Part shown: positions 24,874-34,713 of the stretch, one piece after another
Layout of the letters: the number at the start of each line of letters is the position of its first letter
Position numbering within the stretch: position 1 is the stretch's first letter
Assembly: GCA_021847985.1 (NCBI GenBank)
Contig: JAJZNF010000127.1
Coordinates: 1 to 35,064, forward strand
Length of the DNA stretch: 35,064 nucleotides
Direction of reading: 5' to 3'
Source of the DNA: Actinomycetes bacterium
GTDB lineage: Bacteria > Actinomycetota > Acidimicrobiia > Acidimicrobiales > Acidimicrobiaceae
Position numbers and translations under genes: made by a program
Notes under the pieces: model-generated
Told to the model about the DNA's origin: nothing
The model's input: the letters and a program-made list of their open reading frames with translations, nothing else
Databases searched by the model: none

Positions 24874-26583
24874 CTATCTCTGTGCCAGCGAGCCGTTTCG
24901 ACTCTCGCCGGTGCCGAAGCGGGGGCGCTTCGGCGGGTCAAAGTCTCCGGCGACGTAGCGCGCCTGCGGGCCGGCCCCCCTTTGGCCGCTGCCGAGAAAC
25001 GAGCTGACCATTGCGTCCAGCTCCGCGGTGGCGTCGCCAAGTGTGCCAAGCATCTCACGGTTCACCGCCACCTTGGCGAGCGAGTCGCGTGCGGCGCTCG
25101 CCACGTCGGCGACGTAGCTCGAGGCGTTGCTGGAACCGAGCGCGGCCTCGGATGCCATTCGCCCGATCCCGGTTATGGTTGCCGACTGCTCTTCAACAGC
25201 GGAGGCTATGGAGGTCTGCAGGTTGTTTATCTCCCGGATGACGTCGCCGATCTTGGCTATCGCCTCCACCACTGCCCGCGTGTCGCCCTGAATGGTGGTC
25301 AGCTTCGAGGAGATGTCCTCGGTGGCCTCGGCGGTGTTGCGGGCGAGGTCCTTGACCTCGGAGGCGACCACCGCGAAGCCTTTGCCCGCCTCTCCGGCCC
25401 TCGCCGCCTCGATCGCGGCGTTCAGCGCCAGCAGATTGGTCTGCCCGGCGATGTCGTTTATGGTCTGGACTACGGTGCCGACTTCCTGGGACGATGACCC
25501 CAGCCGCTCGACAGTGCCGGTAACGAAGGTGGCGAGCTCGACGGCCGAGTTGGCGACGCGGGCTGCTTCCGAAGCCGATCGGGCAACCTCGTTGATCGCC
25601 AGCTGCATCTCCTCCGTTGCCTCCGAGACCGAGGAGGCGTTGGCGGCCAGCTGCTCGGTGCTGGCGGAGGCCATCTCCGCCCGGTTCGAGGCCTGCTCGG
25701 AGGCCGCCGCGAGCTCGTTGGTGGCGGCGGACATCTCGTTGCTCACCTGGCCCAGCGTGGTTGCGGAGGAGGCCACTTGCAGGAACGCCTCGACCAGACG
25801 CCGACGGAACGCATTGAAGGAGCGGGATATGTCGGCGAACTCAGGCGTGCCGGACTCGGGAAGCTCGGTGTTGACGTCGGTGCTGGTGTCCGACAGCTTC
25901 GCCAGCTCTCCGTTGAGCCCCTTGAGGCGCCGGATCACCTGGGTCTCGAATCCCCAGACGAGCGCCCCTGAGCCGAGCAGCACCGCAAACAGCAGGACGT
26001 AGTTGAGTTGGCGTGTGGTAGCCAGGCCCCCCGTAACTTGCGCAATCTCAGAGGTGGAGCGGCTGTTCGCGAGCGAGCTGACCTTGGAAAGCTCCGCCGG
26101 GATTGCATTGGAGGGCTTCAGGTTGCCAATGGTCTGGATCCAGGCCGCTTTGGTGAGGTTGCCTGAGGCCACCATGGAGTGCACTTGGCCCGCGAAGGCG
26201 TCATAAGACGAGATGTCCCGGCGCAGCGAAGCGATCAGCGAGGAGTAGGTTGGGTCGGCGCCGGTTTTGGCCGCAAGGGTGTTCAGGTCTTTCAGCAGGG
26301 AGGCATGCGCCGCCACCGCCTGCTGGTAGGTCTGGCTGATCAGGCCCTGGTTGTCCTTGGCCGTTGCCGCGACCACGACGTACATGTTCATCTGGTCGTC
26401 GTATAGGTAGAAATCAGCGGACATGGCCATTGCGCTTCTGCCGATTGGCCCGGTGGTGCGCTGGTAGCGGGCAACGCTGCCGGCAGCACTGGACGTCTTC
26501 CATAACACGAGTGCGGTCGCGGAAACGACGAGGAGGATCATCCCCGTCAGCATCGCCAGCACTTTCTTCTCCAGCGTCATCAT
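24874..26583 (-). CDS. Transmembrane methyl-accepting chemotaxis protein (4-helix-bundle-like sensor, HAMP, signalling domain)
   Basis: TM1 [23 protein letters not shown]2 [20 protein letters not shown], signalling tip [47 protein letters not shown]. Start set to the GGAGG-preceded ATGATG. Confidence 0.95.
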   Translation of the reverse strand: MMTLEKKVLAMLTGMILLVVSATALVLWKTSSAAGSVARYQRTTGPIGRSAMAMSADFYLYDDQMNMYVVVAATAKDNQGLISQTYQQAVAAHASLLKDLNTLAAKTGADPTYSSLIASLRRDISSYDAFAGQVHSMVASGNLTKAAWIQTIGNLKPSNAIPAELSKVSSLANSRSTSEIAQVTGGLATTRQLNYVLLFAVLLGSGALVWGFETQVIRRLKGLNGELAKLSDTSTDVNTELPESGTPEFADISRSFNAFRRRLVEAFLQVASSATTLGQVSNEMSAATNELAAASEQASNRAEMASASTEQLAANASSVSEATEEMQLAINEVARSASEAARVANSAVELATFVTGTVERLGSSSQEVGTVVQTINDIAGQTNLLALNAAIEAARAGEAGKGFAVVASEVKDLARNTAEATEDISSKLTTIQGDTRAVVEAIAKIGDVIREINNLQTSIASAVEEQSATITGIGRMASEAALGSSNASSYVADVASAARDSLAKVAVNREMLGTLGDATAELDAMVSSFLGSGQRGAGPQARYVAGDFDPPKRPRFGTGESRNGSLAQR

Positions 26584-26620
26584 GACCTCCGGTTCTTCGA
26601 GACGGGCTCGGGTGGGTTGT

Positions 26621-26648
26621 CTATCGGTTTGCCATAGTTGAGGATTGA
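26621..26648 (-). promoter_or_regulatory. Weaker candidate sigma28 promoter of the TM-MCP
   Basis: Minus strand TCAATCCT-N12-ACCGATAG; good -10, poor -35. Confidence 0.35.
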
Positions 26649-26761
26649 AGGATTTTTCCTTGCCCCTCACCCGCGGGTGCGGGCGATGGGCGGGAGTCGG
26701 CGAGTGCGCGCTTTCGGCGTCGCCCATCGGGGACGCCGCAGCTAAGGGCACGGTCGCCGGT

Positions 26762-27199
26762 TCAGCAGATGCTGACCGCCCGTTCCGTCTTCAGGACCAG
26801 GAGGAGGCTGTCGCTCAGCTTGTGCACGCCGCTCATCAGCTCTCTCACCACGCCCGAAACGGTCGGGGGGATGTCCTCGAATCCCTCGGGGTCGACCTCG
26901 ATGACGTCCCCGATCTCGTCCACGAGCAGACTGATCGGGTCCTCCCGAGTGCGCACGATCACGTTCATGGGCATAACACCGGCCGGGCGGTCCTCCATGT
27001 TCAGTTGGCGGCGCATGTCGACCGCGGTCACGATCTGGCCTCTTAGGTTGATGAGCCCGCGCACCACTGGCGGCGCCAAGGGGACGCGGGTGATCTCCTG
27101 ATAGCGGAGCACCTCCTGGACGTCCTGGACGTCGATCCCGAACAGCAGCTCCCCCACCTTGAAGCTGCAATACTTGCCACCCTCCACCAGGACTGTCAC
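26762..27199 (-). CDS. cheW: Chemotaxis coupling protein CheW
   Basis: [54 protein letters not shown]...[16 protein letters not shown] overlap with cheA. Confidence 0.96.
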   Translation of the reverse strand: MTVLVEGGKYCSFKVGELLFGIDVQDVQEVLRYQEITRVPLAPPVVRGLINLRGQIVTAVDMRRQLNMEDRPAGVMPMNVIVRTREDPISLLVDEIGDVIEVDPEGFEDIPPTVSGVVRELMSGVHKLSDSLLLVLKTERAVSIC

Positions 27200-29439
27200 C
27201 TGGCCACCTCCAATTCGAAGTCGTTCTCGAACATGGCCTGGTCGAAGTTCTGCACGAGCTCGGAGATGTCCAGGATGCTGGTCACCTTCGACCCCACCAC
27301 GGCAGTCCCGACGACGCCGGAGCGTTCGGATATCGGCTGGAGCCGAACTGCTTCGCTGACGATGTCGACGATCGCATCGACCACCAGGCCCACCGTCCGC
27401 CTTCCTGCGCGCGCCACCACCATGGGTACGCTCGTGGAACGCTCGGCCGTCGCGGGGACTCCCATGAACTGCGCCAGGTCGATCAATGGGAGGATCCGGC
27501 CGCGGTATTGGACCACCTGGCGGCTTTCAGCCTGTTCCAGACGTTCCGGCTCGAATTCCTCGAGCCTTGCCACCTGGGCCAGGGGCACGGCAAGCTGCCG
27601 GTCGTCGCCGACCCGAACCACCAGGAGCGAGGAGATGACGGTGCCGTCGGTGTCCGTCTCCTGGTGAGCTTCGGCGGCTGCCCCGTCCGAGTTCTCGGCC
27701 ACCACGTGGGCGCCATGAGCAAGCCCGATGACGTCCAGGATGAGCGCCACCCGGCCGTCGCCCATGATCGTTGCGCCGGCCAGATGCCGTATGTTCTGCA
27801 ACTGCCGGCCCAAGGGCTTGACGACGATCTCCTCCGTATCGTTGACGTCGGACACCACGAGGCCGAACTGCCGGTCATCGGCTTGAAGCACGACGATGTT
27901 GAAGGAGCGTGGATCGTCCGCGTCCTGGAAGTGAGAGGACTCCACGCCGAGCTCGGCACCAAGATCCACCAGTGGCAGCAGCTTGCCGCGAAGCCGGTAG
28001 GTGGGCGTGCCGCTGATCGTCTCGATCGCCCCCCTGCGCTCGCCGCTGTTCAGGCGGACGAGCTCCAGCAGGTTGACCTGGGGAATGGCGTAGCGGTCGC
28101 CGCCGGTGGTGACGATCAGCGCCGGGACGATCGCCAGAGTGAGGGGGATCTTGATCTTGAAGGTTGTCCCCTCGCCGGGGGCGGTGAAAAGGTCGATGCT
28201 GCCACCGATCTTCTCGATGTTGGTCTTTACGACGTCCATCCCGACTCCCCGCCCGGAGACGTTGGTCACCTTGTCGGCGGTGGAGAATCCGGGCAGGAAG
28301 ATGAGCGCGAGGATTTCCCTTTCGCTCATTCTTGCGGCGGCGTCCGGGCTCACGAGACCCCTATCCAGCGCCTTTCGCAGGACCTTCTGCCCGTCGATTC
28401 CGGCGCCGTCGTCCTGAATCTCGATGTTGACCTGGCCGCCCTCGTGGAAGGCGCGGATCATCAGGCGACCTTCCTCGTTCTTGCCGGCCGACCGCCTTGT
28501 TTCGGGGGATTCGATTCCGTGGTCGACGGAGTTGCGCACCAGGTGCGTCAGCGGATCCTTGATCGCCTCAATGATGGTCTTGTCCAGCTCGGTTTCGCGC
28601 CCTTCGGTCTCCAGTCGCACCTGTTTGCCGCAGGCCTGCGCCAGGTCCCGCACGACGCGTGGAAACTTGGAGAGCACGTTGCCGATCGGCTGCATGCGGG
28701 TCTTCATGATCCCGGCCTGCAGGTCCGTGGTGATCAGGTTCAAGCGTTGGGAGGTGGCGGCCAGAGCCGGATCGTTGCGCGACTCGGTGTGCTGGATGAT
28801 CTGGTTTCGTGCCAGTACCAGCTCGCCAACCAGGTTCATCAGCGTGTCCAGGAGCCTGACGTCCACCCTGATGTTCAAGTCGGCTGCGGCGGCCTTGGCC
28901 TCCCCGTGCACCGGCTGAGCGTCCTCGGCACCGTGCGCGCCGCGCTCGGTGGCCGCGTCGGACGGGTAAGAACCTTGTGAAGCCTGCTCACCCGAGGCGG
29001 GCTGAGTCGGCGGTTCGACAGGCGGGGCTGACGCCGCGGCCCGGGGGGCCGGCACCCCCTGGGGACCGGCCAGGGCGCGAAGAGTTGAGATGATCTCGCC
29101 GTAGTCCCGGTCTCCCTCCGCCCCCGTCGCCTCCAGCAGTGCGAGGATCTCGCGCATGGCATCCGTTGTGGCCAGCAGGGCGTTGGCGAGAGCGCTGGAA
29201 TAGGCGATCTCGTTGTCTCGCAGGAGTGAGAGGAGGCTCTCGGCGGCATGCGCCACCGCCTCCAGCTTGGGATAACCAAGAAAGCCGCAGGTCCCCTTGA
29301 TGGTGTGCATCGCCCTGAAGATGGAGCTGAGCAGCGCGGGGTCCCCTGGGGAGCGCTCGAGCTCGACAAGGTCGATGGCGACCTGGTCGAGATTCTCGGT
29401 GCTCTCGATCACGAATTCCTGAACGATCTCGTCTTCCAC
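27196..29439 (-). CDS. cheA: Chemotaxis histidine kinase CheA with two C-terminal CheW-like domains
   Basis: Hpt box FRAMHTIKGTCGFLG; dimerisation LDTLMNLVGELVLARNQI; ATPase LTHLVRNSVDHGIE and GRGVGMDVVKTNIEKIGG; two CheW-like regions. GTG 29439 has GGAGGAG upstream; the ORF can extend to ATG 29565. Confidence 0.95.
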   Translation of the reverse strand: MEDEIVQEFVIESTENLDQVAIDLVELERSPGDPALLSSIFRAMHTIKGTCGFLGYPKLEAVAHAAESLLSLLRDNEIAYSSALANALLATTDAMREILALLEATGAEGDRDYGEIISTLRALAGPQGVPAPRAAASAPPVEPPTQPASGEQASQGSYPSDAATERGAHGAEDAQPVHGEAKAAAADLNIRVDVRLLDTLMNLVGELVLARNQIIQHTESRNDPALAATSQRLNLITTDLQAGIMKTRMQPIGNVLSKFPRVVRDLAQACGKQVRLETEGRETELDKTIIEAIKDPLTHLVRNSVDHGIESPETRRSAGKNEEGRLMIRAFHEGGQVNIEIQDDGAGIDGQKVLRKALDRGLVSPDAAARMSEREILALIFLPGFSTADKVTNVSGRGVGMDVVKTNIEKIGGSIDLFTAPGEGTTFKIKIPLTLAIVPALIVTTGGDRYAIPQVNLLELVRLNSGERRGAIETISGTPTYRLRGKLLPLVDLGAELGVESSHFQDADDPRSFNIVVLQADDRQFGLVVSDVNDTEEIVVKPLGRQLQNIRHLAGATIMGDGRVALILDVIGLAHGAHVVAENSDGAAAEAHQETDTDGTVISSLLVVRVGDDRQLAVPLAQVARLEEFEPERLEQAESRQVVQYRGRILPLIDLAQFMGVPATAERSTSVPMVVARAGRRTVGLVVDAIVDIVSEAVRLQPISERSGVVGTAVVGSKVTSILDISELVQNFDQAMFENDFELEVAR

Positions 29440-29603
29440 CGCCGGCTCCTCCGTGGTTGTCGCCGTCTCTGCTCGGGCGCTTCGATGCCTGCCGGCCTGC
29501 GGCGTCGTCGCGACGAGATTCGGCGTCCCGGGGCGGCGCCGCCAGGGCCATTTCGATGCGCGCATGCAGCTGAACTGCGCATACGAGGCTCGGCGCTACC
29601 TGT

Positions 29604-29630
29604 CTATCGGCGCCGGCTAATCGGGCTTGA
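29604..29630 (-). promoter_or_regulatory. Candidate sigma28 promoter of cheA-cheW
   Basis: Minus strand TCAAGCCC-N11-GCCGATAG. Confidence 0.5.
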
Positions 29631-29701
29631 GCCCAAATGCATTCAAAGGCGGCCCGGCGGACTCGGGTTACCCGGCCGAGCCGGGAGTTGGGGTGAGGAG
29701 C

Positions 29702-30427
29702 TCAGCATCCCCCCGGGGGGCCCGGCGTGCCGGAACCGGTGGCAGGGTTGTCGACGATGCCGATCCGTACGGCTCGGGACTCCGCGCCGAGGTGCACGAC
29801 GTACCACTGGCCCCGGTAGGAAATGAGCGAGGCGATTCCGATGGAGTGCAACGTGCCGCCAACCGTGTAGAGCAGGCGAGATCCCGGCACGTTCCAGTAT
29901 CCCTCCTTGTTGTAGCAGCCCCCCGGGTTGATCCAGTGGATGTAGGAGGCGGGAACCTGAACCCCCACATACGTGGCCGATGATCCCTGGGAGGCGATCA
30001 GTGCATGCGCCGCCTCGACGTCCAGGGCGAACTCGAAGAGGAGCCGGTGCGCGTAGTCGTACCCGTTGTCAGTCAGGTTCTTGATCGCCAGATAGGAGTC
30101 GAGGGTCAGATACGACTTCAAGGCGATCCCGATCGAGTCGTAGGCGATGCCGTAGAAGAGGTCGCGCATGCGCGCTTGGAAGGCCGGGTCCGAGCTGCTG
30201 GGGAGCGCCGCCGTCTGGGGTGCCAAACCGGGGTCGGGTAGGGAGGTGGTGGTGGACCGCGGCAGGGTCGTGGGAACCGTCGTCGATGACGCCGTGGTCC
30301 GCACCTGCGTCGTGGTTGGCGCGGCCTGGCTCGAGGGTGCGCCGCAGCTCGCCGTTGCGACACCCATGAGCAGGGCTCCCGCAATCATCGCCGAACGTCT
30401 GAGCGTTCGCAGCCCTAAGGCGGCCAA
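29702..30427 (-). CDS. Secreted lipoprotein of unknown function with Thr/Ser-rich linker
   Basis: Signal peptide and lipobox ATASCGAP, then TTTQVRTTASSTTVPTTLPRSTTTS, then a globular-looking domain. Confidence 0.75.
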   Translation of the reverse strand: MAALGLRTLRRSAMIAGALLMGVATASCGAPSSQAAPTTTQVRTTASSTTVPTTLPRSTTTSLPDPGLAPQTAALPSSSDPAFQARMRDLFYGIAYDSIGIALKSYLTLDSYLAIKNLTDNGYDYAHRLLFEFALDVEAAHALIASQGSSATYVGVQVPASYIHWINPGGCYNKEGYWNVPGSRLLYTVGGTLHSIGIASLISYRGQWYVVHLGAESRAVRIGIVDNPATGSGTPGPPGGC

Positions 30428-30542
30428 AGGTCCTCCGCTCCCTTCGCGCGGCCGTTCTCCGGCGCGGCAGCCAATATTACTTTGGCCGGGCTCCCCCGCC
30501 CCGGCGGGCTGTCAGCCCGCTCTCAGTTCCGAGACGTAGGCT

Positions 30543-31580
30543 TTGGTGGTTATGGGTCGGTCGATCGTCAATCGCCGCAGAGGCCGGAGCCCTTACGTCC
30601 GTGCCCTGGCCGGGCTCGGCGTGGCGGCCCTTGTGCTGGCCGCGTGCGGAAGCGCCAAAGGCGCCGCGCCCTCCGCCTCGAGTGTTTCGAGCACGGCACC
30701 TCCGAACAGCAAGGGGGCCCCGCCGACCACCGCCGGGACCACCACGACCACCACCGCAGCTCCGCGCTTTGTCCACCCGCACGTCTTCGTGATAGTCATG
30801 GAGAACCTGGGATACGCGGCCGCAATGGCCACACCGGCGGATGCCGCACTGGCTCATCGCTACGCGTACACCACCGACTATTACGCGACCACGCACCCAT
30901 CGCTTCCCAACTACATCTCACTGCTGGCCGGATCGACGTTGGGGATCACTTCGGACTGCGTCACCTGTTTCGTCAATGCGCCCAATCTGCCCACCGAGCT
31001 CACCGCCGCCGGTGTCAGCTGGGCGGCGTACATGGAGGCCATCCCCGGCCCCTGCTACTTGTCTCCCTATGCTCCGTCGGGCCTCTACGCGGGCAAGCAC
31101 GACCCCTTCGCGTACTTCGAGAACATCCGCTCCAACCCCTCGCTCTGCAACGGTATCCAGCCACTCCCAAACCTGACCCCGCTGCTCGCGGGACCGGCTC
31201 CGGCGGTGCCCGACTTCGTCTGGATCACCCCCGACATCTGCAATGACGGCCACAACTGCGCCCCCGAGGCGGCGGGCCAATGGCTTACGGGAATGGTTTC
31301 GCAGATCACCGCGAGCGCGGCCTGGCGGGACGGCGGAGCCCTCTACGTCACATGGGATGAAGGCAACGGAGGCGATTACTCCGGCCTGTCGGGTTCCGCA
31401 GTTTCGTCCTCCGGCGGAGGTGGTCATGTGCTCACACTGGTGATCGAGCCGGGGCTGGCGCCTGGGACCAGCCTGACACAGCTGCTCGATCACTACGCGC
31501 TCTTGAAGACCATCGAGCAGAATTTTCATGTGGGGCTTTTGGGCGCCTCGGCGGCTCCCGGATTGGCGACGCTGCCCTAA
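30543..31580 (+). CDS. Lipoprotein phosphoesterase/acid phosphatase-like protein (phosphoesterase family)
   Basis: Lipobox VLAACGSAK, then HVFVIVMENLGY...TTHPSLPNYISLLAGST...VTWDEGNGGD...GGGGHVLTLVI. Confidence 0.85.
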   Translation: MVVMGRSIVNRRRGRSPYVRALAGLGVAALVLAACGSAKGAAPSASSVSSTAPPNSKGAPPTTAGTTTTTTAAPRFVHPHVFVIVMENLGYAAAMATPADAALAHRYAYTTDYYATTHPSLPNYISLLAGSTLGITSDCVTCFVNAPNLPTELTAAGVSWAAYMEAIPGPCYLSPYAPSGLYAGKHDPFAYFENIRSNPSLCNGIQPLPNLTPLLAGPAPAVPDFVWITPDICNDGHNCAPEAAGQWLTGMVSQITASAAWRDGGALYVTWDEGNGGDYSGLSGSAVSSSGGGGHVLTLVIEPGLAPGTSLTQLLDHYALLKTIEQNFHVGLLGASAAPGLATLP

Positions 31581-32470
31581 GGGTGGCGGGCACCGGCCGT
31601 CATCGCCAGGTGGGCCTGACTTGCCCCGCGCAGGGCGGCATCGTCGCCGAGCACCGCCTGCCGGAGTTCGACCGCGAAGTAGGCGGGTGTCAGCTCGTTC
31701 AGCCGGGCTTCGATCAGTTCGGTGACCCCGCCACCCAGTATCACGCCACCACCCACCACCAGCAGCTCCACGGAGAAGAGGTGCACCATGTTCACGAGCG
31801 CCACGGCGGCGATCTCGGCGAATGCGGCGATCGCTTTCTGGGCAGCGGCGTCGCCGTCTCCGGCTTTTTCCACCAGCCCCGCCGCGCCTCCATCTATCTT
31901 CAGCTCCGAGGCCCGCCGGCCGAGCGCCGTGCCGGAGGCCTCCCCCTCGACCGAGCCGGTGCCGGACCGATCGGCGCGGGCCGCGTCGATGTAACTATGC
32001 CCGAGCTCGGCGATGGAATAGCGGGAGCGCATGAGCCGGCCCCCGATGACGACGCCGGCCCCGACGCCGGTGGAAATGGTGACGTATGCCATCGATTGCC
32101 GCCCGGCCCCGGCCCCGAGGTATGCCTCCCCAATTGCCGCCAGGTCGGCATCGTTCACCAGGATTGCCTCTGCGCCGATCGCGTTGCTGATGGCGACGGC
32201 CGAGAGGCCCTCCATAAAGCCGCGGGGAAGGTTTGGGGCATACAGGAGCGACTGGGATTCGTAGTCGACGATCCCCGGCACGCCCGCTGCGGCTCGCTCC
32301 GCTCTTCCATGAGGATCCACCGCCTTGACCAGCTGCTTCAGTCCCTCCGCTGGGCTGGAAAGGGTGTCGGTGGCGAGGGTTTCGTGTTTTAGCAGCTCTC
32401 CCTCCGCCGAGCAGAGGCCCATCCGGAAGTGCGTGCCGCCTATGTCGATGCCCAGTATTTCGCCGCTCAT
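31577..32470 (-). CDS. ROK-family sugar kinase (glucokinase-like)
   Basis: GIDIGGTHFRMGL, GVPGIVDYESQ, LVNDADLAAIGEAYLGAG, YVTISTGVGAGVVIGGRL. Confidence 0.9.
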   Translation of the reverse strand: MSGEILGIDIGGTHFRMGLCSAEGELLKHETLATDTLSSPAEGLKQLVKAVDPHGRAERAAAGVPGIVDYESQSLLYAPNLPRGFMEGLSAVAISNAIGAEAILVNDADLAAIGEAYLGAGAGRQSMAYVTISTGVGAGVVIGGRLMRSRYSIAELGHSYIDAARADRSGTGSVEGEASGTALGRRASELKIDGGAAGLVEKAGDGDAAAQKAIAAFAEIAAVALVNMVHLFSVELLVVGGGVILGGGVTELIEARLNELTPAYFAVELRQAVLGDDAALRGASQAHLAMTAGARHP

Positions 32471-32491
32471 CCGCAGGTGGCTCCTTTCGCG

Positions 32492-33520
32492 TCAGGCGCC
32501 GCCGGGCGCCTTCTCCTGGTGGCCACCGAAGCCTTTGCGCATTGCCGACAGGACCTGGTTGGCGAAGTGGTCATGGTCGCGCGAGGCGAAGCGTGAGAAG
32601 AGTGCGTTCGAGAGGACCGGGGAGGGGACCCCCTCTTCGATGGCGGCGATGGCCGTCCAGCGGCCCTCGCCGGAGTCCGAGACGAGACCCGAGAAGTCGT
32701 GCAGGTCGCCCGAGGCGGCAAGCGCCTCGGCGGTCAGGTCCAGCAGCCAGGAGGATATGACGCTCCCTCGCCTCCAAACCTCGGCGACGTCGGCGAGGTC
32801 GAAATCGTACTGGTAGTACTCGGGATGCTCGAGCGGAGCCGTCTCGGCGTCGGCTTCGCGGCCGACCTTCCCCGCGTTGGCGTTGCGCAGGATGTTGAGC
32901 CCTTCCGCGAACGAGGCCATCATGCCGTATTCGATCCCATTGTGGACCATCTTCACGAAGTGGCCCCCTCCGCTGGGACCGCAGTGAAGGTATCCCTGCT
33001 CGGCCGGAGAGGGGTCGCCGGTGCGGCCCTCGGTGCGGGTCGCGGCTCCGAAGCCGGGAGCGACAGCGGAGAAAATGGGCTCCAGGCGCTCGTAAGCCGC
33101 CGTCGCCCCACCGATCATGAGGCAGTATCCCCTTGTCAGTCCCCATATTCCACCGCTGGTTCCTACGTCGAGGTAGTCGATGCCGGACTTGGCCAGGCTC
33201 TCGGCGCGGCGTATGTCGTCCCGGTAGTAGCTGTTCCCCCCGTCGATGATCGCGTCCCCGGAGCTGAGCAGCGATGCCAGCGAAGAGACCGCCTGCTCGG
33301 TGATCTCGCCAGCCGGCAGCATCACCCAGACCGCCCGGGGCGCCTCGAGCTTGGACACCATGTCGGCGAGCGAGCTCGCCGCGACAGCCCCCTGCGCCGC
33401 GAGCTCCTTGCCGGGTGCCGGGTTGGTGTCGAAGACGACGCATTCGTGCCCGGCGGACATGATCCGCCTTGCCAGGTTGGATCCCATTCGGCCGAGGCCG
33501 ACCATGCCTAGTTGCATCAC
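32492..33520 (-). CDS. gnd: 6-phosphogluconate dehydrogenase (short form, GndA/YqeC-like)
   Basis: MQLGMVGLGRMGSNLARRIMSAGHECVVFDTNP; DGGNSYYRDDIRRAE; DVGTSGGIWGLTRGYCLMIGG; FVKMVHNGIEYGMM. Confidence 0.93.
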   Translation of the reverse strand: MMQLGMVGLGRMGSNLARRIMSAGHECVVFDTNPAPGKELAAQGAVAASSLADMVSKLEAPRAVWVMLPAGEITEQAVSSLASLLSSGDAIIDGGNSYYRDDIRRAESLAKSGIDYLDVGTSGGIWGLTRGYCLMIGGATAAYERLEPIFSAVAPGFGAATRTEGRTGDPSPAEQGYLHCGPSGGGHFVKMVHNGIEYGMMASFAEGLNILRNANAGKVGREADAETAPLEHPEYYQYDFDLADVAEVWRRGSVISSWLLDLTAEALAASGDLHDFSGLVSDSGEGRWTAIAAIEEGVPSPVLSNALFSRFASRDHDHFANQVLSAMRKGFGGHQEKAPGGA

Positions 33521-33637
33521 CTCTCCTTCCGGTATGGGTCCAAAGCCTACGCCCGGACCTGTAGCAGGAGGGAGCGCCCCCGGGCTGGCCAGGTATTCCT
33601 TGACACCCGGAAGGCGAAAAAGCTAGCCTGACCCTCG

Positions 33638-34699
33638 GTGTGCGACGACGCGACAGGCCATGCCGAGGCCAACCTCAGCCGTCCCCGTGAGGCGTCGGGC
33701 CCGGCGGTCGATCCGGTTCACCTGGAGCCGGTCGACGAGGTGTCGGTCACGGTGCTGGTCGACAACTTCTATGACGCGCTGGTGGAGGGCGCGCCAGGCG
33801 TGGCGCGCCCGAGTTTCGGCGCCGGAATCGCCTACGCCGGGCAGTTCGAAGGTGGACGCACCCCGGTGGGCATGGTCGCCGAGCACGGCTTCTCCGCCAT
33901 CGTCTCCGTACGTCGCGGAGTGGAGCGCTCGACCATCCTTTTCGACACGGGCCTGTCCCCGGATGGGATGGTCGTCAACGCGGAGCGGTTGGGAGTCGAT
34001 TTCGGGGATGTCCAGGCCGTGGTTCTCAGCCACGGCCATTTCGACCATGCCGGTGGCCTGGAGGGGTTGGCCCGCCGACGGGGCGGCCAGGCGATCCCCA
34101 TGGTGATCCACCCGCTGGTTTGGACCAGGCGCCGGCTGGCCATCTCCGGTGGAGACTTCGAGATGCCAACGCTGTCGCGCCGTGCTTTGCAGGAGGAGGG
34201 CTTCGAGATAGTCGAGCGGCGTTTCCCGTCACTGGTTGCCGAGGCGGGGATTCTTGTCACCGGGGAAGTCGACCGCACCACCGAGTTCGAGCGCGGCATG
34301 CCTCCGGCGCACCAACACTGGGTGGGAACGGGATGGGAGCCGGACCCTTTGGTGCTTGACGATCAGGCACTGGTGGTCAACCTGCGCGGGCGTGGCCTGG
34401 TGGTGGTGACCGGATGCGGCCATGCCGGCGTGGTGAACATCGTGCGCCATGCCATGCGCCTGACCGGTGAGTCCCGCCTGTCCGCGGTATTCGGCGGCTT
34501 CCACCTGGGGGGCAAGGCATTCGAGCCCAACATCGCTCCGACGGTCGAGAGCCTGGCCGAGATCGGTGCTGAGCTGCTGGTGCCCGGCCATTGCACGGGG
34601 TGGCGAGCCCAGCATGCTCTGGCCGCGGCGTTTCCGGCGGCGTGGGCACAATCGAGCGCGGGCTCGGCGTTCACCTTGCGGGCTGCCACCGGGCAATAG
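33638..34699 (+). CDS. MBL-fold hydrolase, dihydropterin-aminobenzene phosphate synthase-like
   Basis: FDTGLSPDGMVVNAERLGVDFGDVQAVVLSHGHFDHAGGL; VVVTGCGHAGVVNIVRHAM; AVFGGFHLGG. Start codon uncertain. Confidence 0.85.
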   Translation: MCDDATGHAEANLSRPREASGPAVDPVHLEPVDEVSVTVLVDNFYDALVEGAPGVARPSFGAGIAYAGQFEGGRTPVGMVAEHGFSAIVSVRRGVERSTILFDTGLSPDGMVVNAERLGVDFGDVQAVVLSHGHFDHAGGLEGLARRRGGQAIPMVIHPLVWTRRRLAISGGDFEMPTLSRRALQEEGFEIVERRFPSLVAEAGILVTGEVDRTTEFERGMPPAHQHWVGTGWEPDPLVLDDQALVVNLRGRGLVVVTGCGHAGVVNIVRHAMRLTGESRLSAVFGGFHLGGKAFEPNIAPTVESLAEIGAELLVPGHCTGWRAQHALAAAFPAAWAQSSAGSAFTLRAATGQ

Positions 34700-34713
34700 A
34701 TCCCACCGGCGGA

